Source of the DNA: Blastococcus xanthinilyticus | Lineage (GTDB): Bacteria > Actinomycetota > Actinomycetes > Mycobacteriales > Geodermatophilaceae | Direction of reading: 5' to 3' | Assembly (NCBI RefSeq): GCF_008124835.1 | Contig: NZ_VNHW01000009.1 | Location: 1-64,000, forward strand | Length of the DNA: 64,000 bases | In this document: positions 8,718 to 16,289 of the stretch, one piece after another | How the letters are laid out: each line of letters opens with the position of its first letter | Numbering within the stretch: the stretch's first letter is position 1 | Notes under the pieces: generated by a model | Seen by the model: only the letters and a program-made list of their open reading frames with translations | Told to the model about the DNA's origin: nothing | Database searches by the model: none | Program-made: the position numbers and the translations under genes

Positions 8718-9397
8718 GCTCCTTCAGCGACCGGGCCTGGGCGGCCACCGCCGAGCTCCGCCGGGCGATCGACGAGCTGGCCTTCCTGACCGAGCTGGGG
8801 GAGGGCACCCTCGCCCCGGCGGTGTTCCGCCACTACCTGGAGCAGGACGCCCTCTACCTCGGCGGGTACGCGCGGGCGCTGGCGCTGCTGGCCGCCCGGG
8901 CGCCGGACCCCGGAGCGGCGGCGTTCTGGGCCGGCTCCGCGCAGAACTGCGGCGTCGTGGAGACCCAGCTGCACGCCGATCTGCTGTCCACCGACCTGCT
9001 CGGGTCGGCCGGGGCCCCGCCGGCGCGCCCGCCGGAGCCCTCGCCCACCTGCCTGGGCTACACCTCCTACCTGGTGGCGACGGCGGCCACCGCGCCCTAC
9101 GCCGTCGCCGCCGCGGCGGTGCTGCCCTGCTACTGGGTCTACGCCGACGTCGGCGCCCGGCTGGCCCCGGTGGCGCGGGCGGCGGCCGACCACCCGTACC
9201 GCCGCTGGGTCGCCACCTACGACGCCGAGCCCTTCCAGCTCGCCACGGCCCGCGCCCGCGCCCTGACCGACGCCGCGGCCGAGGCCTCGCCGGCCGAGGA
9301 GCCGGCGATGCTGGCGGCCTTCACCGTCGCGGCGCGCTACGAGCTGGAGTTCTGGCGGGCGGCGCACGTCCGGGAGAGCTGGGCTCCCGCCGGCTGA
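8714..9397 (+). CDS. tenA: TenA family aminopyrimidine hydrolase
   Basis: A 227-residue all-helical TenA protein starting at GTG 8714 and overlapping the thiD stop by 4 bases. TenA enzymes release HMP from damaged thiamine so that ThiD can re-use it. Residues matching the known active site are Asp45 (EQDALY), Tyr116, Cys139 in LPCYWVY, Tyr143 and a Glu in the C-terminal YELEFW. The Cys places it in the TenA_C class. Last gene of the riboswitch-controlled operon, fitting a thiazole and pyrimidine salvage route. Confidence 0.92.
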   Translation: MSSFSDRAWAATAELRRAIDELAFLTELGEGTLAPAVFRHYLEQDALYLGGYARALALLAARAPDPGAAAFWAGSAQNCGVVETQLHADLLSTDLLGSAGAPPARPPEPSPTCLGYTSYLVATAATAPYAVAAAAVLPCYWVYADVGARLAPVARAAADHPYRRWVATYDAEPFQLATARARALTDAAAEASPAEEPAMLAAFTVAARYELEFWRAAHVRESWAPAG

Positions 9398-9468
9398 GCG
9401 ACCGGTGCCGCCGCGGTTCCGGCGGGCCGCCCGCCGCCGGACCGGCACCGCAGGCGATCATCGGTGCC

Positions 9469-10812
9469 ATGCGGCGGGAGGCGAGCATCCTGCATCTGGA
9501 CCTGGATGCGTTCTTCGCCGCGGTGGAGCAGCGTGACAAGCCGTCGCTGCGCGGGCGCCCCGTCGTCGTCGGCGGCGTCGGCGGCCGCGGCGTCGTCGCC
9601 ACCGCCTCCTACGAGGCGCGGGCCTACGGCGCGCGCTCGGCGATGTCCACGGCCGAGGCCCGCCGTCGCTGCCCCTCGGGGACGGCGTTCCTCGGCGGTC
9701 GGTTCGCCGCGTACCGGCGGACCTCCGACGTCGTCATGGAGCTGCTCCGCGAGCTCTCCCCGCTCGTGGAGCCGGTCTCCATCGACGAGGCCTACGTCGA
9801 CCTCGCCGCCGGGCCGGGCCACGACCTCTCCGTTTCCGGTGTGACGGAACTCGGCCGAAGGCTCAAGGAACGGATCGCCGCGGCCACCGGGGGGGTGACC
9901 GGGTCGGTCGGCATCGGCAGCTCCAAGCTCATGGCCAAGATCGCCTCGGATCTCGACAAGCCCGACGGGCTCGTCGTCGTCCCGCCGGGTGGTGAGCTCG
10001 AGGTGCTGCACCCGCTGCCGGTCACCCGCCTCGGCGGGGTCGGCCCCGCGACGGCGGAGCGGCTGCGCCAGGTCGGGGTGTCCACCGTGGCCGACCTCGC
10101 GGCCAAGTCGCTGCCCGACCTGGTGGCGCTGGCCGGCCGGGCCCACGGGGCGGGGCTGTACGCGCTGGCGCGGGCGGAGGACGACCGGGCGGTCGTCCCC
10201 GACCGGGAGGTGAAGTCGGTGTCGCACGAGGAGACGTTCGAGCGCGACCTCACCGATCTGGCCGTGCTCGGCCGGGAGATCGACTCGATGGCGACCCGGG
10301 TGGGCAACCGGCTGCGGTCGTCGGCCTACTCCGGCCGGACCGTCACGGTGAAGCTCCGGCGGTACGACTTCACGACCATCACCCGCTCGCAGACCCTGCC
10401 CCAGCCCACCGACGACCCCCGGCTGATCGCCGCGACCGCCCGCCGGCTGCTCACCGAGGCCGGCACCAGCGGCGGGCTGCGGCTGCTGGGCGTCGGCGTC
10501 TCCGGGCTGTCGCTGTACGCGCAGGGCGACCTGTTCGCCGACGACGAGGAGCCGGCGGAGGACGCCGGTGCGGCTCCCGACGCTGCGGAGCCCGCGGCCG
10601 GGCAGCCGGAGCTGCCGGTCGAGAAGCGCTGGTGGCCCGGCCAGGACGTGCGGCACCAGGAGCTCGGCTCTGGCTGGGTGTGGGGTCGCGGGCTGGGCCG
10701 GGTCACCGTGCGGTTCGAGGGGCCGACGACGCCCCCCGGGCCGGTGCGCACGCTCGCCGCCGACGACCCGCTGCTGGAGCCCGCCGACCCGCCGTCCTGG
10801 ACGCCCGGGTGA
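9469..10812 (+). CDS. dinB: DNA polymerase IV (DinB, Y family)
   Basis: A 447-residue translesion polymerase. The first metal-binding Asp is in HLDLDAFFAAVE at the N-terminus, YEARAYGARSAM follows, and SIDEAYVDL near 105 carries the other catalytic acids. A helix-hairpin-helix thumb and little-finger region follow. QGDLF near residue 350 looks like a beta-clamp binding motif. About 85 residues beyond it form a tail (WWPGQDVRHQELGSGWVWG) seen in some actinobacterial DinB proteins. No LexA box is visible in the 70 bases upstream. Confidence 0.94.
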   Translation: MRREASILHLDLDAFFAAVEQRDKPSLRGRPVVVGGVGGRGVVATASYEARAYGARSAMSTAEARRRCPSGTAFLGGRFAAYRRTSDVVMELLRELSPLVEPVSIDEAYVDLAAGPGHDLSVSGVTELGRRLKERIAAATGGVTGSVGIGSSKLMAKIASDLDKPDGLVVVPPGGELEVLHPLPVTRLGGVGPATAERLRQVGVSTVADLAAKSLPDLVALAGRAHGAGLYALARAEDDRAVVPDREVKSVSHEETFERDLTDLAVLGREIDSMATRVGNRLRSSAYSGRTVTVKLRRYDFTTITRSQTLPQPTDDPRLIAATARRLLTEAGTSGGLRLLGVGVSGLSLYAQGDLFADDEEPAEDAGAAPDAAEPAAGQPELPVEKRWWPGQDVRHQELGSGWVWGRGLGRVTVRFEGPTTPPGPVRTLAADDPLLEPADPPSWTPG

Positions 10813-10849
10813 CCGCACCGGCCGGCGGATGCCCGTGTAGAACGGCATC

Positions 10850-11455
10850 ATGACCGAGCCGAGCACGTGGACGCGGATGACCCAGGAGGACCCGGAGCAC
10901 TCCCGGGCCTACGTGCAGCGCTTCCGGGACCTCGCGGCGCAGGGGATGGACCTGGCCGGGGAGGCCCGGCTGGTCGACGCGATGCTGCCGCGCGGCTCCC
11001 GGGTCCTGGACGCCGGCTGCGGGCCCGGCCGCGTCGGGGGCTGGCTGGCCTCCGTCGGCCACCAGGTGGTGGGGATCGACGTCGACCCGGTGCTGATCGC
11101 GGCAGCGGACGAGGACCACCCCGGGCCGCGCTGGCTGGTCGGCGACCTGGCCGAGCTCGACCTCCCGGCCCGCGGCGTCCCCGAGCCGTTCGACGCGATC
11201 GTCAGCGCCGGCAACGTGATGGCGTTCCTGGCGCCGTCCACGCGCGGCGCCGTCCTCACCCGGCTGCGGGCGCACGTCGCCCCCGGGGGCCGGGCCGCCA
11301 TCGGGTTCGGGGCCGGGCGGGGGTACGACTTCGACGAGTTCCTCGCCGACGCCGGCGCAGCCGGCTGGGCGCCGGACCTGCTGCTGTCCACCTGGGACCT
11401 GCGGCCGTTCACCCCCGCGTCGGACTTCCTGGTGGCCGTCCTCCGCCCCGTCTGA
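10850..11455 (+). CDS. Class I SAM-dependent methyltransferase
   Basis: A 201-residue Rossmann-fold methyltransferase. Motif I is VLDAGCGPGRVGG near 47, with the acidic strand-2 end at GIDVDP and a VGDL segment before FDAIVSAGN. The N-terminus HSRAYVQRFRDLAAQG resembles small methyltransferases of unknown substrate. A TAGAAC hexamer six bases before the ATG suggests a leaderless message. It converges with the next minus-strand gene across a hairpin. Confidence 0.87.
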   Translation: MTEPSTWTRMTQEDPEHSRAYVQRFRDLAAQGMDLAGEARLVDAMLPRGSRVLDAGCGPGRVGGWLASVGHQVVGIDVDPVLIAAADEDHPGPRWLVGDLAELDLPARGVPEPFDAIVSAGNVMAFLAPSTRGAVLTRLRAHVAPGGRAAIGFGAGRGYDFDEFLADAGAAGWAPDLLLSTWDLRPFTPASDFLVAVLRPV

Positions 11456-11474
11456 CGGAGCCCTGTGCCGCGAT

Positions 11475-11513
11475 GCCGTGCGGGCCGCCAGGGTCAGCGA
11501 CCGCCCGCACGGC
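11475..11513. terminator. Bidirectional hairpin terminator
   Basis: GCCGTGCGGGC (11475-11485) and GCCCGCACGGC (11503-11513) form a perfect 11-bp stem between two convergent genes. There is no U-tract, as is common in high-GC actinobacteria. Confidence 0.65.
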
Positions 11514-11557
11514 ACCCAGGGGTGTTCGCCGCCCGGCCGCTCCCCGGATGGGTCCGG

Positions 11558-12514
11558 TCAGAGCCGGCCGTTGGCCCGCAGCTGGATCAGCGCCTGCACC
11601 GTGCGGTGCCCGCGCCACTCCAGGGCGGCCGCGGGGGACCAGCTGTCGAAGTCGACCGCCCAGCCGCCGTCGGGCTGCTGGCCCGCGGCGAGCCGGTCGA
11701 GCTCGGCGTCGACGACGGCCGGCGCGAACAGGGCCCGCACCGGACCGCCCGGCAGGGGAGCGAAGTCCAGCGGCCGCATGTACTCGTCGTCGGCTCCCCC
11801 GGCCACGTGCAGCAGCCCGTCGGCCGGCACCTGCGGGCGCAGGGAGTCCACGAGGTCCGCGGCCTCCGGCCGGACCGGCGCGGCGGCGTCGAGGAACTGC
11901 GCCGCGAACGCCAGCTCCATGGCGTGCGCGCCGCCGGCCAGGCCGGCGATCGCGTCCAGGCAGTGGTCCGTCGCCCGGGCCAGCCAGGGATGCCCCGCCA
12001 CGGCGGGATCGGTGCCCGCCACCCGGTGCGCTCCGGCGGCGACGACGGCGGTGATCTGCAGCGACGCGCGGGTGGGGTCCGCGCCGGTCCAGAAGGGAGC
12101 GCAGGCGGCCGGGTCGGGAACGGCCAGGGCGAACGGGAGGCCACCGTCGGGCAGCGTGGCGGCGGCCAGCCAGTCGCACAGCTCCCGTGCCCGCCCCGTC
12201 GTCCCCGGCGCCAGGTCGGCGAAGACCTCGAACGCGTGCAGGGCGCCGCCGGGCTGGCTGGTGCCCGACCGGAGGTCCGGCTCCAGACCCCAGCCGTAGC
12301 CGCCGTCCGGATTGCGGTAGCCGTCGACGGCGGCCAGCACGGCCGCCGGATCGCCCCCGCCGGTCAGCAGGTCGAACCGCCGGCGGTCGAGCACGCGGCC
12401 AGACCCGGCCAGGAAGTCCGCCGCGGCGGCCAGATCGACGGTCACGGGCCGAGCCTTCCGCCTGGCGCGGGTCACCGCCAGGTCCGCCGCTGTTTCCCGT
12501 GAAACGGCGGTCAC
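11558..12514 (-). CDS. Prenyltransferase/squalene-cyclase-repeat-like protein
   Basis: A 318-residue protein with two QW-like segments, YRNPDGGYGWGLEPD near 67 and QQPDGGWAVDFDSW near 278, typical of alpha/alpha-barrel proteins of the terpene cyclase/prenyltransferase fold. No DxDD or DxDTA catalytic motif is seen, so enzymatic activity is doubtful. The GTG at 12512-12514 overlaps the stop of the upstream PucR gene by 4 bases. An alternative GTG at 12443-12445 (VTVDLAAAADFL) has GGAAGG upstream and may be the true start. The degenerate parS-like palindrome overlaps the N-terminal codons. Confidence 0.7.
   Translation of the reverse strand: MTAVSRETAADLAVTRARRKARPVTVDLAAAADFLAGSGRVLDRRRFDLLTGGGDPAAVLAAVDGYRNPDGGYGWGLEPDLRSGTSQPGGALHAFEVFADLAPGTTGRARELCDWLAAATLPDGGLPFALAVPDPAACAPFWTGADPTRASLQITAVVAAGAHRVAGTDPAVAGHPWLARATDHCLDAIAGLAGGAHAMELAFAAQFLDAAAPVRPEAADLVDSLRPQVPADGLLHVAGGADDEYMRPLDFAPLPGGPVRALFAPAVVDAELDRLAAGQQPDGGWAVDFDSWSPAAALEWRGHRTVQALIQLRANGRL
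12492..12505. promoter_or_regulatory. Degenerate parS-like site
   Basis: GTTTCCCGTGAAAC differs at one position from the Streptomyces parS core GTTTCACGTGAAAC. Weaker than the perfect palindromes elsewhere in the window. Confidence 0.4.
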
Positions 12515-13728
12515 CGACCGCTGGACGCCTCCGGTGGCGCGGGTGGTGGCACGGCCACGCCCAGGGCCACGGTGAGGTCCAGCACCGTCTGCGGGTCCTC
12601 CAGCCGCGGCCCGTAGAGCTCCCGCAGCTGGGTCATGCGGTAGCGCACGGTCTGGGGGTGCACGAACAGCGCCGCGGCCACCTGGTCACGGCGACCGTGG
12701 TGCAGCAGCCAGCAGCGCAGCGTCTCGGTCAGCTTCTCCCGCGCCGTGTCCCCCACCGACTCCAGCGGCGCCAGCACCCGGGTGCGCAGATCGGCGAGCG
12801 CCTGCTCGTCGGCACGGAGGACGAGCTCGGCCAGCCGGGCGTCGGTGTCCACCGGCTCGCCCTCCGCGCCGGTCAGCCCCTGCCGCAGGGCCCGCAGCGC
12901 CCGGCCGTACGACGCCTGGACCTCCCACCAGCCGCGGGCCGGGCCCACCACCGCCTCCCGGCCGGCGAGCCCGCGCAGCAGAGCACCACGGGCGACTCCC
13001 TCGGCGTCGGGCACGAGCAGCACGGCGAGGTCACCGGTCGGCTCGAGGTCCGGCACGTCCTCCGTCGCGAGCAGCGTCCGCGGATCGAGGGAGACCATGG
13101 CGCCCCGGGTCCGGCCCTCGGGCAGGAGCACCGCGGTCAGCGTGCGCGGCGGCGTCCACTCCGCCCGCTGCGCCAGCCCGATCAGCTCGGCGTGCGGGGC
13201 GCCGGTGAGCAGCGCGTGCGCCAGCCGCTCGCGCAGCCGCTGGGCCGCCCGGCCGCTGGAGGCCAGCTCGTCCGCGTGCCCGGACACGCTGGCGGCCGAC
13301 AGCCGGTCGATGTAGGCGAACACCAGCTCGGCGAACCGTGCCACCGGCTCGGGCCCGAGGCCTGCGGCGACCGCCGCCGCGCTCATGTCCCGCCAGGACA
13401 CCCGCGCGCCGACGCGGTAGGCGGCGAGCAACGCGTCCATGGAGCGGCCGCTGCGCGCCTCACCGCGGCCGAGGGCGTACGCCGCCTCCACGACCGGCCC
13501 ACCCGGCGTGGCCGCGTCGGCGTTCCCGCCGGCCGCGGCGAGCTCCAGGAAGCCGCGCAGGGTCAGCTCGACCGCCGTGGAGATCTTGCGCCCCATCTTC
13601 CCGGTGAAGGCGTCCGCGTAGCCCGGCACCGCGACGATGATCTCCTCGACGGCCCGCTCGGCCACCTTCGGCAGCTCCCTCCGCATCGCGTCGGCGACGG
13701 CTTCGGGGAATGGCGCGACACCCGGCAT
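12511..13728 (-). CDS. PucR-type transcriptional regulator
   Basis: A 405-residue regulator with a C-terminal PucR-family helix-turn-helix: LRCWLLHHGRRDQVAAALFV followed by HPQTVRYRMTQLRELYG near 345-385. The N-terminal ~300 residues are helical and match the general PucR/CdaR architecture without a named sensor. AAGGAG precedes the ATG by seven bases. It is divergent from the ferredoxin reductase-desaturase pair across 94 bp, so control of fatty-acid desaturation is a reasonable inference, not shown. Confidence 0.85.
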   Translation of the reverse strand: MPGVAPFPEAVADAMRRELPKVAERAVEEIIVAVPGYADAFTGKMGRKISTAVELTLRGFLELAAAGGNADAATPGGPVVEAAYALGRGEARSGRSMDALLAAYRVGARVSWRDMSAAAVAAGLGPEPVARFAELVFAYIDRLSAASVSGHADELASSGRAAQRLRERLAHALLTGAPHAELIGLAQRAEWTPPRTLTAVLLPEGRTRGAMVSLDPRTLLATEDVPDLEPTGDLAVLLVPDAEGVARGALLRGLAGREAVVGPARGWWEVQASYGRALRALRQGLTGAEGEPVDTDARLAELVLRADEQALADLRTRVLAPLESVGDTAREKLTETLRCWLLHHGRRDQVAAALFVHPQTVRYRMTQLRELYGPRLEDPQTVLDLTVALGVAVPPPAPPEASSGR

Positions 13729-13822
13729 CGTCAGTCTCCTTTGTCCTCAGCGAACAGAAGCTACCGCGCGATTCACGTGCGGAGCACAGGTATTTGGCGG
13801 TGGAACTGGGAAAGGTAGAGAT

Positions 13823-14932
13823 ATGACAGCCACCGCCCCGCGCCCTGCCGCGGCCCGTACGCCGGCGCGGCCCGCGCTGCGGGACCGGGTGTTCAAGCTG
13901 GCCGAGCTGGTGACCACCCCGCTGCTGCCGGTCGACTACCTCGACCTGTTCGACCCGCTCCGTTCCGGCGCGGCGCTGCGCGGTCGCATCGAGGCCGTGC
14001 ACGAGGAGACGCGCGACGCGGCGAGCATCGTCATCCGCCCCGGCCGCGACTGGCTCCCCCACGTGCCGGGCCAGTACGTCCGCATCGGTATCGACATCGA
14101 CGGGGTCCGCCAGTGGCGCGCCTACTCGATCACCTCGGTGCTCGGCCGTCCGGACGGCTGCTTCACCATCACGGTGAAGGCCATCCCCGACGGCAAGGTC
14201 AGCAACCACCTGGTGCACCGGGTGAAGCCGGGCACGATCATCCAGCTCGACCAGGCCACCGGGGAGTTCTGCCTCCCGGAGGAGACTCCGGGCAAGGCCC
14301 TGTTCGTGACCGCCGGCTCGGGGATCACCCCGGTCATGGGCATCCTGCGCAACTCCGCCGACTCCCTTGCCGACACCGTGCTGGTGCACTCCGCGCCCAC
14401 CTCCGAGGACGTCGTCTTCGGGGAGGAGCTGCGGCAGATGGCCGCCGACGGCCGGATCCGGCTGATCGAGCAGCACACCGACAGCGCCGGGATGCTCGAC
14501 GCCCGGTCCATCGCCGAACTGGTGCCCGACCTGCACGAGCGCGCCACCTGGGCCTGCGGCCCGGTCGGCATGCTGGAGGCGCTCGAGGAGCACTGGGCGT
14601 CGGTAGGCATCGCCGACCGGCTCTACACCGAGCGCTTCCGCCCGCGGATCCTCGTGACCGGCGAGGGCGGCACGGTCACCTTCACGAAGAACGGGACCAC
14701 CGTCGAGGCCGACGGCGCGACGCCGATCCTCGACGCCGCCGAGGAGGCCGGCGTGCTCATGCCCAGCGGGTGCCGCATGGGCATCTGCTACGGCTGCGTG
14801 CTGCCCATGCGGGCCGGCGCGGTCCGCGACCTGCGCAACGGCGAGATCACCACCGCCGAGGACGTCGGTGACGGCGTCCTCATCCAGACCTGCGTCAGCG
14901 CCGCCGCCGGCGCCTGCGACATCGACCACTGA
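13823..14932 (+). CDS. Ferredoxin reductase (FAD/NAD/2Fe-2S), desaturase electron donor
   Basis: A 369-residue three-domain oxidoreductase. The FAD domain has WRAYSITS near 95, the NAD(P) domain has TAGSGITPVMGIL near 165, and a C-terminal plant-type 2Fe-2S ferredoxin has Cys317, Cys322, Cys325 and Cys357. The ATG at 13823 follows GAAAGGTAGAG; the longer open frame upstream covers the promoter. Layout and the adjacent desaturase match the mycobacterial Rv3230c/DesA3 pair, in which this protein passes NADPH electrons to an acyl-CoA delta-9 desaturase. Only 26 bases separate the two genes. Confidence 0.92.
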   Translation: MTATAPRPAAARTPARPALRDRVFKLAELVTTPLLPVDYLDLFDPLRSGAALRGRIEAVHEETRDAASIVIRPGRDWLPHVPGQYVRIGIDIDGVRQWRAYSITSVLGRPDGCFTITVKAIPDGKVSNHLVHRVKPGTIIQLDQATGEFCLPEETPGKALFVTAGSGITPVMGILRNSADSLADTVLVHSAPTSEDVVFGEELRQMAADGRIRLIEQHTDSAGMLDARSIAELVPDLHERATWACGPVGMLEALEEHWASVGIADRLYTERFRPRILVTGEGGTVTFTKNGTTVEADGATPILDAAEEAGVLMPSGCRMGICYGCVLPMRAGAVRDLRNGEITTAEDVGDGVLIQTCVSAAAGACDIDH

Positions 14933-14958
14933 CCACCTCGAGCCCCAGGAGCCCGGAC

Positions 14959-16158
14959 ATGACCGTCATCCAGAAGAAGCCCGAGAACCCGATCGCCCAC
15001 CTCACCCCCGAGGACATCGAGCTCATCGGCAAGGAGCTCGACACCATCCGCCAGGAGATCCGCGACAGCCTGGGCGAGGACGACGCCAAGTACATCCGCA
15101 CCGTCATCGACGTGCAGCGCAAGCTCGAGCTCGGCAGCCGCGCCGTGCTGCTGTTCTCCAAGTTCCCCCCGGCCTGGGTGCTCGGCACCGCCGGCCTCTC
15201 GGTGGCCAAGATCCTGGAGAACATGGAGATCGGGCACAACATCCTGCACGGCCAGTGGGACTGGATGCGCGACCCGAAGATCCACTCCACGACGTGGGAG
15301 TGGGACATGGCCAGCCCGGCCGAGCAGTGGAAGCACTCGCACAACGAGCTGCACCACACGTACACGAACGTGATCGGCAAGGACAACGACCTCGGCTACG
15401 GCATCATGCGCGTGGACGAGGACCAGAAGTGGCACCCGATGTACCTGGCGCAGCCGCTCTGGAACTTCATCAACGCCTGCTTCTTCGAGTACGGGATCGC
15501 CGCGTACGACCTGGAGCTCGGCAAGAACCTGGCCACCAAGAAGCGCCGCAACGACCCGAAGTTCCGGGCCGCCGCCAAGCAGGTGCTCAAGAAGATCCGG
15601 AACCAGGCCGCGAAGGACTACGTCGTCCACCCGCTGCTGTCGGGCCCGTCGTTCCTGCCGACCCTGGCCGCGAACTTCACCGCCAACGTGGTGCGCAACC
15701 TCTGGTCGCACTCGGTGATCATGTGCGGCCACTTCCCCGAGGGCGTCGAGACGTTCGAGAAGACCTCGATCGACGGCGAGACCCGCGGCGAGTGGTACGT
15801 GCGCCAGATGCTGGGCTCGGCGAACATCTCCGGCAGCAAGGCCATGCACACGATGACCGGGAACCTGTCGCACCAGGTGGAGCACCACCTCTTCCCCGAC
15901 ATCCCGAGCAACCGGTACGCCGAGATCGCCCCGCGGGTGAAGGAGATCTTCGACCGCTACGACCTCACCTACCACTCGGCCCCGCTGTACAAGCAGGTCG
16001 CGAGCGCCTGGCATAAGGTCATCCGGCTCTCGCTGCCCAACGGCTGGCTGGCCGAGACGACGCCGAAGAACGCCCCGGCGCAGCTGGCCAAGCTGTACAA
16101 GATGACCACCGGTGGGCCCAAGGTCCGCCGCGCGCTGCAGTCGAAGGCCGCCGCCTGA
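14959..16158 (+). CDS. Membrane acyl-CoA (delta-9) fatty acid desaturase, DesA3-like
   Basis: A 399-residue di-iron membrane desaturase. The three His boxes are HNILH at 93-97, HNELHH at 128-133 and HQVEHH at 305-310. Hydrophobic stretches lie between boxes one and two and around residues 160-245. The family inserts a double bond into saturated acyl chains, producing oleate for membrane fluidity. Substrate and position are assumed from DesA3 resemblance. It forms an operon with the upstream reductase and ends at a strong hairpin. Confidence 0.92.
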   Translation: MTVIQKKPENPIAHLTPEDIELIGKELDTIRQEIRDSLGEDDAKYIRTVIDVQRKLELGSRAVLLFSKFPPAWVLGTAGLSVAKILENMEIGHNILHGQWDWMRDPKIHSTTWEWDMASPAEQWKHSHNELHHTYTNVIGKDNDLGYGIMRVDEDQKWHPMYLAQPLWNFINACFFEYGIAAYDLELGKNLATKKRRNDPKFRAAAKQVLKKIRNQAAKDYVVHPLLSGPSFLPTLAANFTANVVRNLWSHSVIMCGHFPEGVETFEKTSIDGETRGEWYVRQMLGSANISGSKAMHTMTGNLSHQVEHHLFPDIPSNRYAEIAPRVKEIFDRYDLTYHSAPLYKQVASAWHKVIRLSLPNGWLAETTPKNAPAQLAKLYKMTTGGPKVRRALQSKAAA

Positions 16159-16176
16159 CCCCAGGGCACCTCGTCG

Positions 16177-16221
16177 AACCGGAGAGGCCCAGGACCCACG
16201 TGGTCCTGGGCCTCTCCGGTT
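16177..16221. terminator. Strong bidirectional hairpin terminator (20-bp stem)
   Basis: Bases 16177-16196 (AACCGGAGAGGCCCAGGACC) pair perfectly with 16202-16221 around a 5-base loop. It lies between the convergent desaturase and secreted hydrolase genes. Confidence 0.85.
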
Positions 16222-16289
16222 GCGGGCTCGCGAGGCAGCTCGGCCTCCCCCTCGGGCGGGACCAGCCCAGGGGTGAGCCGAGAAGTCGG

